Assembly: GCF_004614185.1 (NCBI RefSeq)
Contig: NZ_SPVF01000039.1
Coordinates: 1-52,182 of the forward strand
DNA length: 52,182 nucleotides
Reading direction: 5' to 3'
Source: Zemynaea arenosa
GTDB taxonomy: Bacteria; Pseudomonadota; Gammaproteobacteria; Burkholderiales; Burkholderiaceae_D
The translations under genes were made by a program, and so were the position numbers. This document shows, piece by piece, positions 10,684 to 20,200 of this stretch. Numbering within the stretch: the stretch's first letter is position 1; each line of letters opens with the position of its first letter. Below the pieces are notes generated by a model. It saw nothing but the letters and a program-made list of their open reading frames with translations, was not told the DNA's origin and ran no database searches.

Positions 10684-12336
10684 ATGAGAGACATGAGTAT
10701 CGGCCAGCGCCTGGCCTGTGGATTTGGCATCGTGATTGCCCTGCTGATTCTGCTGGCGGGGCTGTCCTATAACCGGATGGCTTCGCTGAACCGCGAGGTC
10801 GAGAGCATCATCAAGGAGCGCTACCCCAAGACGGTGGCGGCGAACAAGGTGAAGGCCGATGTGAGCGAGGCCGCACGCGGGATGCTGCTGTCGCTGATCA
10901 TGACCGACCCCGGCCAGGTCAAGAAAGAAATGGACAATGTGGCCGCCCGCACCGTGGGCGCCTCGAAGGCGATCGACGAACTGGCCGCGACCACCACGGA
11001 CGCCAAGGGCCAGGAGATCCTGAAGGCCCTGCTGCCGCTGCGCGACAAGTTCGGCCCCATCCACACCACCTTTGCCGGGCTGATCGCCGAGGACCGCAAG
11101 GACGAGGCCATGCTCAAGTACATGTTCTCGGTCCGTCCGCTGCAGGCCAAGTATTTCGAGCAGCTGGACCGCTTCGTCGCCTACCAGAATGACGTGATGG
11201 CGGACGCGGGCGCCGGGGCCGCCGCAGTCACCCACCGCACCGAGCTGCTGATCGTGGTGCTAACCGTGGTTGCTGCGGCCGGTTCGCTGGCGGTGGCGGT
11301 GCTGTCCACCCGCTCGATCACCCAGCCGCTGAGCGAGGCGGTGGACATCGCCCGCCGCGTGGCCGAAGGCGACCTGACCAGCACCATCGTCGCCACCCGC
11401 AGCGACGAGACCGGCCAGATGATGAGCGCCCTGCGCCACATGAACGACAGCCTGATCCGCATCGTGGCCCAGGTCCGCGGCGGCACCGAGGCGATCACGT
11501 CCGCCTCCAGCGAAATTGCCAGCGGCAACCTGGACCTGTCCTCGCGCACCGAGCAGCAGGCCGCCGCGCTGGGCCAGACCTCCGGCTCGATCCGCGAGCT
11601 GACCGGCACCGTGCAGCAGAATGCGGACAACGCGCGCCAGGCCAACCAGCTGGCCGCGCAGGCCTCCGAGATCGCCGTGCGCGGCGGCAGCGTGGTGGCC
11701 CAGGTGGTCGACACCATGGGCTCGATCACCACCTCGTCCAAGAAGATCGTGGACATCATCAGCGTGATCGATGGCATTGCCTTCCAGACCAACATCCTGG
11801 CCCTGAACGCCGCCGTGGAAGCGGCCCGGGCTGGGGAGCAGGGCCGCGGGTTCGCCGTGGTCGCTTCCGAAGTGCGCAGCCTGGCGCAGCGCTCGGCCGC
11901 CGCCGCCAAGGAAATCAAGACCCTGATCGGGGACTCGGTGGACAAGGTGGGCGAGGGCAGCAAGCTGGTCGCCGCCGCCGGCGCCACCATGGACGAGGTC
12001 GTGGCCAGCGTGCGCCGCGTGACCGACATCATGGGCGAGATCACCGCCGCCAGCATGGAGCAGAGCGAAGGGATTGCCCAAGTCAACACCGCCATCCACG
12101 CGATGGACGAGACCACTCAGCAGAACGCCGCGCTGGTCGAAGAAGCGGCCGCGGCCGCTGCGTCGATGCAGGACCAGGCCGCCGAACTGGCGCGCGTGGT
12201 CAGCGTCTTCAAGCTGGACGAAGTGCCACCCGCGCACGCGCCGGTGCGCTCCAGGCGCGCCAAAGCCATCGGCCAAGCCGCACCGACCATCCGCCCGGCC
12301 GAAGCTGAAGCTGAAGCCGAAGCCGAAGCGGCCTGA
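10684..12336 (+). CDS. Methyl-accepting chemotaxis protein (4HB-type sensor)
   Basis: Transmembrane chemoreceptor of 550 residues. Order: TM1 (about 10-28), periplasmic four-helix-bundle-like sensor (about 30-185), TM2 (about 190-212), HAMP (about 215-265), and a cytoplasmic signalling coiled coil with the conserved tip [20 protein letters not shown] followed by [22 protein letters not shown]. It ends in an unusual run of Glu-Ala pairs instead of a CheR/CheB-tethering pentapeptide. ATG 10684 and 10693 are both possible starts. The 201-bp gap upstream contains an ACCGG/CCGGT hairpin (about 10634-10653) and no convincing promoter. The ligand is unknown. Confidence 0.93.
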   Translation: MRDMSIGQRLACGFGIVIALLILLAGLSYNRMASLNREVESIIKERYPKTVAANKVKADVSEAARGMLLSLIMTDPGQVKKEMDNVAARTVGASKAIDELAATTTDAKGQEILKALLPLRDKFGPIHTTFAGLIAEDRKDEAMLKYMFSVRPLQAKYFEQLDRFVAYQNDVMADAGAGAAAVTHRTELLIVVLTVVAAAGSLAVAVLSTRSITQPLSEAVDIARRVAEGDLTSTIVATRSDETGQMMSALRHMNDSLIRIVAQVRGGTEAITSASSEIASGNLDLSSRTEQQAAALGQTSGSIRELTGTVQQNADNARQANQLAAQASEIAVRGGSVVAQVVDTMGSITTSSKKIVDIISVIDGIAFQTNILALNAAVEAARAGEQGRGFAVVASEVRSLAQRSAAAAKEIKTLIGDSVDKVGEGSKLVAAAGATMDEVVASVRRVTDIMGEITAASMEQSEGIAQVNTAIHAMDETTQQNAALVEEAAAAAASMQDQAAELARVVSVFKLDEVPPAHAPVRSRRAKAIGQAAPTIRPAEAEAEAEAEAA

Positions 12337-12374
12337 ACCTCATAACACCACAACACACCTGAACGGAGACCTGT

Positions 12375-12971
12375 ATGACTGCAACCTCGACCTTCCGCCT
12401 GAAAGCCCTGCTGGCCGGCGTCTGCCTGGCCGTGGCCGCCACCGCCGCGCACGCCGCCGACGTGGCCGGCATCAAGTTTGACGACACTACCAAGGTGGCC
12501 GGCAAAGACCTCAAGCTGAATGGCGCGGGCCTGCGCAAGAAGCTGATGTTCAAGGTCTACGCCGCCGGCCTGTATCTGACCGACAAGACCCACAACGTGG
12601 CGGACATCATGAAGATGGACGGCCCGCGCCGCGTGACACTGGTGATGATGCGCGAGATCTCGTCCGAGGACTTCGGCCAGGCCTTCATGACCGGCCTGAA
12701 CGCCAACTCGACCAAGGAAGAGAAGACCAAGATCCTGAACCAGACCATGCAGTTTGGCGAGATGTTCGCCATGTTCCCGGGCCTGAAGAAGGGCGACACG
12801 CTGCACCTGGACTGGGTGCCGGGCACCGGCACGGTGGTCACGCTGAATGGCAAGAAGGTCGGCGATGCCGTGCCGGACGTGGCTTTCTATAACGCCGTGC
12901 TGAAGATCTGGCTGGGCGAGCACCCGGCGGACAGCGGGCTCAAGCCGAACCTGCTGGGCGAGGCTGGCTGA
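12375..12971 (+). CDS. Periplasmic chalcone-isomerase-like protein
   Basis: Secreted protein of 198 residues with a clear signal peptide ending AAHA-AD (about residue 24). The mature part matches the bacterial chalcone-isomerase-like fold (Chalcone_3 type): LKLNGAGLRKKLMFKVYAAGLYL, RRVTLVMMREISSEDF and a C-terminal VAFYNAVLKIWLGEHPAD. Bacterial members are not known to act on flavonoids and mostly have no assigned reaction. It follows the chemoreceptor by 38 bp and precedes a strong terminator, so it may be cotranscribed with it. Confidence 0.85.
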   Translation: MTATSTFRLKALLAGVCLAVAATAAHAADVAGIKFDDTTKVAGKDLKLNGAGLRKKLMFKVYAAGLYLTDKTHNVADIMKMDGPRRVTLVMMREISSEDFGQAFMTGLNANSTKEEKTKILNQTMQFGEMFAMFPGLKKGDTLHLDWVPGTGTVVTLNGKKVGDAVPDVAFYNAVLKIWLGEHPADSGLKPNLLGEAG

Positions 12972-12991
12972 GCGTTTTCGGCGGGGCAAAG

Positions 12992-13030
12992 AAAAACGCG
13001 GCGCCCGGTGACCCGGGACGCCGCGTTTTT
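12992..13030. terminator. Bidirectional rho-independent terminator
   Basis: AAAAACGCGGCG (12992-13003) pairs exactly with CGCCGCGTTTTT (13019-13030), with further CCCGG/CCGGG pairing inside. An A-run on one side and a T-run on the other let it stop transcripts from both the chalcone-isomerase-like gene and the convergent small membrane protein gene. Confidence 0.9.
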
Positions 13031-13043
13031 CGTCTGTCTGGAA

Positions 13044-13274
13044 TCAGCCGCGGGCGGCGATGGCGCGCAGTTCGGCGGAGGTGACGGGGTCGAGGCTGGA
13101 CACTTCGTGCACCATGCGGGCGTTCAGCTGCTGCGCGCGGGCCACGCGCTGCTCATGGGTCAGGCGCGGGCGCACCACCAGGACCAGGGCCTTGAGCACA
13201 CCCACCAGCAGTGGGCGGAAGAACACCACCGTCACGGCGAGAGCGAACATGCGGAGAATGAAGGACGACGACAC
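13044..13274 (-). CDS. Small membrane protein, unknown function
   Basis: About 76 residues if started at GTG 13274, which has CAGG six bases upstream; an ATG at 13250 (68 residues) is the alternative, and the open frame extends to 13388 without better support. It has one strong hydrophobic segment (MFALAVTVVFFRPLLVGVLKALVLVV), then a basic stretch (RPRLTHEQRVARAQQLNAR) and a C-terminal LDPVTSAELRAIAARG. Convergent with the preceding gene across a shared terminator and divergent from LysR. I do not recognise a characterised family. Confidence 0.6.
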   Translation of the reverse strand: MSSSFILRMFALAVTVVFFRPLLVGVLKALVLVVRPRLTHEQRVARAQQLNARMVHEVSSLDPVTSAELRAIAARG

Positions 13275-13361
13275 GATAAACCTGCGCACAATGTATTGAT
13301 GTAGAGAACTATACGGCGACGCAACATATAAATCTAATTTTGATTTCCCATGGGTGTTATA

Positions 13362-13389
13362 TTGACCGTGAATAAAACTCGGGTACACT
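13362..13389 (+). promoter_or_regulatory. Candidate sigma-70 promoter for the LysR gene
   Basis: TTGACC (13362-13367) and TACACT (13384-13389) are separated by 16 bp and lie 32 bp before the LysR start. The surroundings are AT-rich compared with the window. Assignment is by consensus only. Confidence 0.4.
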
Positions 13390-13420
13390 CGACGGACGAA
13401 CAGAAAGTGGCAAGCACGAC

Positions 13421-14362
13421 ATGAGTTTCCTCACGCTGGACCTGAATCTGCTGCGCGTCTTTGACGCCGTGATGACCGAACAGAACCTGACGCGCGCCGC
13501 CGGGCGCCTGGCGATGACCCAGCCGGCCGTCTCGAACGCCATCAAGCGCCTGCGCGAGAGCCTCGGCGACGAGCTGCTGATCCGCACCGCGTATGGCGTC
13601 AAGCCGACCCCGCGCGCGGAAGCGCTGTGGCCGACCGTGCGACAGGCGCTGGCCAACCTCGAGGCGGCCGTCTCGCCGGAAACCTTCGACGTCGCCAAGG
13701 CGCATGCCACCTTCCGCCTCGCGATGGCGGATGCGACCGCAGCCTTGTGGCTGCCTTCGCTGATGCGCTCGATCCAGCAGGAAGCGCCGAACATCAACAT
13801 TCGGATGGTGCCACTGACCACGCGCGAGCCGCGGCCGATGCTGCTGCGCGGGGACATCGACCTGGCGGTCGGCTTCTTCCCCGGCGTAGCGGCCCAGCTG
13901 ACCAGCGACGCCGTCTCGCCGATCCGCCATGAGCGCCTGTATTCCGGGCAGTACGTGAGCGTGATGCGCAAGGGGCATGCGCTGGCCAAGGGCGAGCTCA
14001 CGCTGGACAAGTATTGCGCGGCCAATCACCTGCTGGTGAGCTTTTCGGGCCGCGCGCACGGGCTGGTGGACGAGGCGCTGGCCCAGCTGGGGCGCGAACG
14101 CCGCATCCTGCTGACGGTGAACCAGTTCTTCACGGCCGGGCGGGTGGTGGCCGATTCCGACCTCATCACCGTGCTGCCGAAGCACCTGATCGCCTCGACC
14201 GGCATGATGCACGCGCTGGTGTGGCGCGAGCTGCCGTTCCAGCTGCCCGCCGTGCATCTCGACATGCTCTGGCACGAGCGCGATTCGCGCAGCCCCGCGC
14301 ACAAATGGCTGCGCCAGCACCTGGAAGACATGTCCAAGACCCCCCTGGCCCGTCCCGCCTGA
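13421..14362 (+). CDS. LysR-family transcriptional regulator
   Basis: 313 residues, normal for the family. The N-terminal winged helix-turn-helix reads LDLNLLRVFDAVMTEQNLTR then MTQPAVSNAIKRLRESLGDE; the C-terminal periplasmic-binding-like effector domain spans about 90-300 (LRGDIDLAVGFFPG, TVNQFFTAGRVVADSDLI). The sequence style is that of the NodD/PA0477-like subgroup. No obvious target gene is divergent apart from the small membrane protein gene; LysR proteins usually control themselves and a neighbour. It is followed by the 116-bp repeat array. Confidence 0.93.
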   Translation: MSFLTLDLNLLRVFDAVMTEQNLTRAAGRLAMTQPAVSNAIKRLRESLGDELLIRTAYGVKPTPRAEALWPTVRQALANLEAAVSPETFDVAKAHATFRLAMADATAALWLPSLMRSIQQEAPNINIRMVPLTTREPRPMLLRGDIDLAVGFFPGVAAQLTSDAVSPIRHERLYSGQYVSVMRKGHALAKGELTLDKYCAANHLLVSFSGRAHGLVDEALAQLGRERRILLTVNQFFTAGRVVADSDLITVLPKHLIASTGMMHALVWRELPFQLPAVHLDMLWHERDSRSPAHKWLRQHLEDMSKTPLARPA

Positions 14363-14411
14363 GCGCCGCCCCCCGCGCCCGGCCCCCGGCCCGTTTGCGC
14401 CCCCTCAACAA

Positions 14412-14892
14412 CAGGCCAGACCCCGGTATCACAACGCGCTACTTCGTCGCGAAATCCACTACCGGGGTCTGGCACCGCACGCCGTCGCCGGCTCGCCCCC
14501 CTCACGCCGTTTGCGCCACCTCAAAAACAGGCCAGACCCCGGTAGCGCAGCGCGCTGCTTCGTCGCGAAATCCACTACCGGGGTCTGGCACCGCGCGCCG
14601 TCGCCGGTTCGCCCCCTTCACGCCGTTTGCGCCACCTCAAAAACAGGCCAGACCCCGGTAGCGCAGCGCGCTACTTCGTCGCGAAATCCACTACCGGGGT
14701 CTGGCACCGCGCGCCGTCGCCGGCTCGCCCCCCTCGCGCCGTTTGCGCTATCTCAAAAACAGGCCAGACCCCGGTATCGGGGAATGCGACTTTGTCGCGG
14801 AATCTGCTACCGGGGTCTGGCACCGGATGCGGGGAGCCGGGCGGCTGGCTCGTGACTTTTGCGCTGGGTCAGAAACAGGCCTGACCCCGGTA
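14412..14892. repeat. 116-bp tandem array of hairpin-bearing units (4 full + 1 partial)
   Basis: Units begin with CAGGCC at 14412, 14528, 14644, 14760 and 14876: the period is exactly 116 bp every time. Units 1-4 each carry CCAGACCCCGGTA and, 31 bases later, its exact reverse complement TACCGGGGTCTGG (arms at 14416-14428/14460-14472, 14532-14544/14576-14588, 14648-14660/14692-14704, 14764-14776/14808-14820). Inside the loop a second small hairpin is kept (TTCG-TCG-CGAA in units 1-3, GCGAC-TTT-GTCGC in unit 4); unit 3 adds TAGCGC-AGC-GCGCTA. Unit 5 is diverged and partial and forms another hairpin, GGGTCAG (14866-14872) with CTGACCC (14881-14887). The array fills the gap between two convergent genes; no coding function is supported. 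Confidence 0.95.
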
Positions 14893-16482
14893 TCACATGG
14901 CGCGACTTTGGTGCGCGGCGGGTTGGGAGCGGTAGCCGATGCGGAAGGCGCCCCAGTGGCGGCCCTGCACGTAGATCGGGGCGGACATGTCGTGCATGAC
15001 CTCGCCCGTGTCCCGCTTGTACGTCTGCAGCAGGAACGAGCGCGTGTTCTGCGCGCAGCGCTGGCCGGTGCGGTCCTCGAAGATGCGCTTGGTGCGGTTG
15101 TTGACGATGTCGATGTCGTAATCGCCTGTCAGCGGCTGAGAGAACTTCTTGTTGTGCGTCGGGAAGTAGCCGTGGTCGTCCACCGCGCCCGCGTAGGCCA
15201 GCTGCGGTATCCGCGCCAGCAGGCCCTCCTGCAGCCCCGGCAGGGCCCGGTCGGTGAAACCGTCGAACTGGGTGTGGTACTTCTGCGGGTTGGTGTTCGG
15301 GATCGGCCGGTAGCGCCGGTCGAACAGCGCGTCCCGCGTGATGTCGCCGCGCGCGAGCGCCTGCTCGAACAGCTGGCCGACCTCGGCCGCCGCGGCCTGC
15401 ACCGCCGCGCGCATCGCGTCGTGCGCGGTCGCCACGCCGGCCTCGCCCAGCGCGCCGGCGATCGCCTCTGCCTTCTCCGCCAGCGCATTGGCCGACCCCG
15501 CCACCCGCGGCAGCTCGCGCTCGGTCGACGCGAGCCGGTCCCGGATTCCGCTCAGCGCATCGGCAATCTCGTGCGTCACGCTGACCTGCTCCGCGGCCGC
15601 GCGCGCAATCTGCCCGGTCTCGCGCTCCGAATCCTCGGCCGCGGTCTCGATCTCGTCCATCATCCCGTGCACCCGCTCGACATTTCCGGCCGCCGCGCCC
15701 ACCGCCGTGTTCAGCGTGTCCATGCCGCGGGCAGCCTGCTCGGCCTGCTCATTGATGGCGCGGACCATGGTGCGGATTTCATCGGTGGCCTCCTGCGTCC
15801 GGTGCGCCAGCTGCCGCACCTCGCCGGCGACCACGGCAAAGCCGCGCCCATGTTCCCCGGCACGGGCCGCCTCGATGGCCGCGTTCAGCGCCAGCAAATT
15901 GGTGCGGGCCGAGATCTCGCTGATCACGCCGGCGAACCCGGCGATGCCGTGCGCATTGCCGCGCAGCGCCTCCATCACGCTGCCGGCCTGCCGGGCCTCG
16001 TCACGGGCCTGGCCGATGCTGTCCAGGCCGGAGGCAATCTCGCGCTGCCCCTGCACGCTGCGCTCCCGAACCAGTGCGATGGCCGCCGCGGCGCGCTGGG
16101 CCTTGGCCGCCATCTCGTCCGTGGTCGCGGCATTCCGGTGCGCGCTCTGCACCACGCCGACGGCTGCCTGGGTGTCGACCTCCACCTTGCGGCGCATGGA
16201 ATCGACAAAATAAGAGGTCTCGGCCGCGCCGATCATGATGTCGTCGATGGCGTGGCCAACGGTGCCGATCACCTGGTCGGCGCTGCCGGCCCCGTCCGCT
16301 CGCGCGGCCAGCCAGTACGCCAGCACCACGCACACGCCGCCGAGCAGGGCGGAGACAAGGGGAGCAAGAGACGCCACATGAGCCAGCAGGGCGGCGGCGC
16401 CCAGGGCCAGGACCGCCGCAACGGCCCCGCGGTGATGGCGGACGAAGGTCAGCACGATAGCCTCCATGATGTCGGAGCGCAT
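14893..16482 (-). CDS. Methyl-accepting chemotaxis protein with C-terminal sensor-like domain
   Basis: About 529 residues. Two close N-terminal hydrophobic segments (about 15-60) leave essentially no periplasmic domain. The signalling region follows, with the tip [20 protein letters not shown] and [22 protein letters not shown]. After it comes a C-terminal cytoplasmic domain (about 360-520), beginning near [12 protein letters not shown] and including [19 protein letters not shown] and [12 protein letters not shown], which looks like a Cache/PAS-type sensor placed after the signalling module. ATG 16482 was chosen; GTG 16491 and ATG 16467 are alternatives. It ends at the repeat array. A cytoplasmic signal is implied by the layout. 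Confidence 0.88.
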   Translation of the reverse strand: MRSDIMEAIVLTFVRHHRGAVAAVLALGAAALLAHVASLAPLVSALLGGVCVVLAYWLAARADGAGSADQVIGTVGHAIDDIMIGAAETSYFVDSMRRKVEVDTQAAVGVVQSAHRNAATTDEMAAKAQRAAAAIALVRERSVQGQREIASGLDSIGQARDEARQAGSVMEALRGNAHGIAGFAGVISEISARTNLLALNAAIEAARAGEHGRGFAVVAGEVRQLAHRTQEATDEIRTMVRAINEQAEQAARGMDTLNTAVGAAAGNVERVHGMMDEIETAAEDSERETGQIARAAAEQVSVTHEIADALSGIRDRLASTERELPRVAGSANALAEKAEAIAGALGEAGVATAHDAMRAAVQAAAAEVGQLFEQALARGDITRDALFDRRYRPIPNTNPQKYHTQFDGFTDRALPGLQEGLLARIPQLAYAGAVDDHGYFPTHNKKFSQPLTGDYDIDIVNNRTKRIFEDRTGQRCAQNTRSFLLQTYKRDTGEVMHDMSAPIYVQGRHWGAFRIGYRSQPAAHQSRAM

Positions 16483-16573
16483 CACCCGCACCGGATGATG
16501 CTCTACAACAACAAACTATCGCTTTCCCCGCCCGCGCGCTAGCCCATCCGGCTAAACTGCGGCGCAAATACCA

Positions 16574-17029
16574 CTATCGGATGGGCAACTTGGTCGTATT
16601 CTTGACCTCTTCCATGACGGCGTAGGTGTGCGTCTCGCGCACGCCTTTCTGGAGCAGGGTCTTGCCGAGGAATTCGCGGTAGGCGGCCATGTCCTTCACG
16701 CGCGCCTTGACGAGGTAGTCGAAGCCGCCCGCGACCATATGGCACTCGAGCACTTCGGGGATGATCTGGACGCTGTTCTTGAACGCATCGAACACCTCCG
16801 GCGTCGTCCGGTCCAGCACCACTTCGATAAAGACCAGCAGGGAGACATCGAGCAGCTGCGGATTGAGCTGCGCCGTGTACCCCATGATGTACCCGGCTTC
16901 GTGCAGCTTGCGCACCCGTTCAAGGCAGGCGGCGGGTGACAGGTTCACCCTTGCAGCCAGCTCGACGTTACTGATGCGTCCGTCGTTCTGCAGCTCAGCC
17001 AGGATCTTCTTGCTGATCTTGTCCAGCAT
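16574..17029 (-). CDS. Lrp/AsnC-family regulator, likely of putA
   Basis: 152 residues from ATG 17029, which has GGGGAGAG immediately upstream; the longer frame from 17071 lacks one. The HTH region reads LDKISKKILAELQNDGRISN then VNLSPAACLERVRKLHEAGYI; the ligand-binding domain includes HMVAGGFDYLVKARV and VRETHTYAVMEEVKNTT. This is the Lrp/BkdR/PutR style. It is divergent from putA, and PutA here lacks a DNA-binding domain, so a separate proline-responsive activator is expected; this gene is the natural candidate. The effector is inference. Confidence 0.9.
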   Translation of the reverse strand: MLDKISKKILAELQNDGRISNVELAARVNLSPAACLERVRKLHEAGYIMGYTAQLNPQLLDVSLLVFIEVVLDRTTPEVFDAFKNSVQIIPEVLECHMVAGGFDYLVKARVKDMAAYREFLGKTLLQKGVRETHTYAVMEEVKNTTKLPIR

Positions 17030-17049
17030 GTCTCTCCCCTTGAATATTA

Positions 17050-17109
17050 TTTGGTGGAATTGTCTCACCAAAAACTATCTATTGCTACTCTTTCGTAATT
17101 CCAGAATTA
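17050..17109. promoter_or_regulatory. Two palindromes in the Lrp-putA intergenic region
   Basis: TTTGGTG (17050-17056) and CACCAAA (17066-17072) form a perfect 7-bp inverted repeat with a 9-bp spacer, starting 21 bp from the Lrp start. TAATTCCAGAATTA (17096-17109) is a perfect 6+2+6 palindrome. The patch is markedly AT-rich. Both are candidate binding sites for the divergent Lrp-family regulator. Confidence 0.5.
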
Positions 17110-17242
17110 ATCCGAAAGATACTCCTCTACAATCCAATCATCATTCACGCGCAGCAAACGCCGCCGCCTTCTCTCGCAACAGGTGCCGGCTTTTGCTGCG
17201 TCGTCGTATCTACGGTTCACCTATTTTCTTGACGAGTTTTTC

Positions 17243-20200
17243 ATGCATATTGGCGCTTCTCCTGCCACCGCGTACGCCCCCTTCCAGGCCCTGCTCTCCG
17301 AGGCCAAGACCGAACAAACGCCGCTGCGCGCCGCCGTCACCGCCGCCTACCGCCGCGACGAGCGCGAGGCCGTGCAATGGCTGCTGGCGCAAGGCGCACA
17401 GGCGCTGCCGCAGGCGCACGACCTGGCCGAAAAGCTGGTGACGCAGGTGCGCGCCAAGCGCACCCGCGCTTCCGGCGTGGATGCGTTGATGCACGAGTTC
17501 TCGCTGTCCTCGGACGAAGGCGTGGCGCTGATGTGCCTCGCCGAAGCGTTGCTGCGCATTCCCGATTCGGAAACCGCGGACCGCCTCATCGCGGACAAGA
17601 TCAGCAAGGGCGACTGGCGCAAGCACCTGGGCGAATCGCCGTCCCTGTTCGTGAACGCGGCCACCTGGGGCCTCCTCATCACGGGCAAGCTGGTGTCGAC
17701 CAATAGCGAGCAGGGGCTGGGCAGCGCGCTCACGCGCCTGATCAGCAAGGGCGGCGAGCCGCTGATCCGCAAAGGCGTGGACCTGGCGATGCGCATGCTG
17801 GGCAACCAGTTCGTGACCGGCCAGACCATCGAGGAAGCGCTGAAAAACAGCCGCCCCAACGAGGCGCGCGGCTACCGCTATTCGTACGACATGCTGGGCG
17901 AAGCGGCCCTGACCGAACACGATGCGGCCAATTACTACGCAGCCTATGAGATGGCGATCCACGCGATCGGCAAGGCTTCGAATGGCCGCGGCATCAAGGA
18001 CGGCCCGGGCATCTCGATCAAGCTCTCCGCCCTGCACCCGCGCTACAGCCGCGCGCAGTCTGAACGCGTGCTGGCCGAGCTGCTGCCGCGCGTGAAAAAG
18101 CTGGTGGCCTTGGCCAAGGAATACAACATCGGCGTGAACATCGACGCCGAAGAGGCGGACCGCCTGGAATTGTCGCTGGACTTGATGGAGGCCCTGGCCT
18201 TCGATCGCGACCTGGCCGGCTTCGAGGGCATCGGCTTCGTGGTGCAGGGCTACCAGAAGCGCTGCCCGTTCGTGATCGACTACCTGGCCGACCTGGCCCG
18301 CCGCAGCAACCGCAAATTCATGGTGCGCCTGGTGAAGGGCGCCTACTGGGACGCGGAAATCAAGCGCGCGCAGGTCGATGGCATGCCGGGCTTCCCGGTC
18401 TACACCCGCAAGGTGTACACCGATGTCTCGTACCTGACCTGCGCCCGCAAGCTGCTTGGCGCCACTGACGTGATCTACCCGCAGTTCGCCACCCACAATG
18501 CGCACACGCTGTCGGTCATCTACACCTGGGCGCAGGAAGCGGGCATCGACAACTACGAATTCCAGTGCCTGCACGGCATGGGCGAAACGCTGTACGACCA
18601 GGTGGTCGGCAGCGAAAACCTGGGCAAGGCCTGCCGCATCTACGCGCCCGTCGGTTCGCACGAAACGCTGCTGGCCTACCTGGTGCGCCGCCTGCTCGAG
18701 AACGGCGCCAATTCCTCGTTCGTGAACCAGATCGTCGACGAGTCCATTCCGGTGGAACGCCTGATCGCCAACCCGATCGATGTGGCCCGCTCGCTCGGCG
18801 GCGAGCCGCACCCGAATATCCCGCTGCCGCGCGCGATGTTCGGCCGCGAGCGCGCCAACTCCGCCGGCCTGGACCTGACCAATGAAGACGTGCTGGCCAA
18901 GCTGGCCGTGGCCCTCGCCGAACAGCGCGACTGGATCGCCACCCCGCTGATCGATGCGCCCATCAGCGCTGCCAGCAAGCCGCTGCCGGTGACCAATCCC
19001 GCGCAGCACGCGGACCTGGTGGGCTACGTGACCGAAGCCACTGAGACCGATGTGGAAGCAGCCATCGCCAGCGCCACCGCGCACGCGCAGGACTGGCAGT
19101 CGATGTCGCCGTCCAGCCGCGCCGACATCATCGCCCGCGTGGCCGACCTGTTTGAAGAGCACATGGCGGAGCTGATGTCGCTGGCCGTGCGCGAAGCGGG
19201 CAAGTCGCTGCCGAATGCGATCGCCGAGATCCGCGAGGCCGTCGACTTCCTGCGCTATTACCCGTCGCTGGTGCATGGCACCGCACCCGCGCCGGCGCTG
19301 GGCCCCGTGGTCTGCATCAGCCCCTGGAACTTCCCGCTCGCGATCTTCACCGGTCAGGTGGCGGCGGCGCTGGTCGCGGGCAATGTGGTGCTGGCCAAGC
19401 CTGCGGAACAAACCCCGCTGATCGCCTACCGCGCCGTGCAGCTATTCCATGAGGCGGGCGTCCCGATGGCCGCCCTGCAGTTCCTGCCGGGCCGCGGCGA
19501 AGTAGTGGGCGCGCGCCTCACCGCGGATGCGCGCGTGAAGGGCGTGATCTTTACCGGTTCCACCGAAGTGGCGCAGTTGATCAACCGTACCCTCGCCAAG
19601 CGCGCCGTCAGCGAGGGCTGCGACATTCCGCTGATCGCGGAGACGGGCGGCCAGAATGCGCTGATCGTCGATTCGTCCGCGCTGCCGGAGCAGGTGGTGC
19701 AGGACGTGATCACCTCCGCCTTCGACAGCGCGGGCCAGCGCTGCTCGGCGCTGCGCGTACTGTTCCTGCAGGAGGACATCGCGGACAAGACCATCCGCAT
19801 GCTCAAGGGTGCGATGCAGGAGCTGCGCGTGGGCGTGCCGGACCGCCTGGCCACCGACATCGGCCCGGTCATCGATGCGGAAGCGCAGGGTAATCTGCTG
19901 GGCCACATCGAGCGCATGAAGGCGCAGGCCAAAGGCGTCTACCAGCTCGAGCTGCCCACGCTGAACGGCACTTTTGTGCCGCCGACCGTGCTGGAAATCG
20001 GTTCGCTCGCCGAACTGACGCAGGAAGTGTTCGGCCCCGTGCTGCACATCGTGCGCTACCGCCGTTCGGAACTGGGCCAGGTGATCGACTCGATCAACGC
20101 GACCGGCTACGGCCTCACGCTGGGCGTGCATTCGCGGATCGACGAGACCATCGACTTCATCGTTGCCCGGGCGCACGTGGGCAATATCTACGTGAACCGG

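Noticed and set aside
14511..14884. Short plus-strand frames over the repeat array
   Set aside because: They only translate the tandem repeat in different frames; no ribosome-binding sites and no folded-protein character.
14412..14892. CRISPR array
   Set aside because: Units are 116 bp and repeated end to end, with no unique spacers and no cas genes.
14743..16542. 599-codon frame antisense to the second chemoreceptor
   Set aside because: The minus strand carries a clear chemoreceptor with its conserved hairpin tip; the plus-strand frame is compositional.
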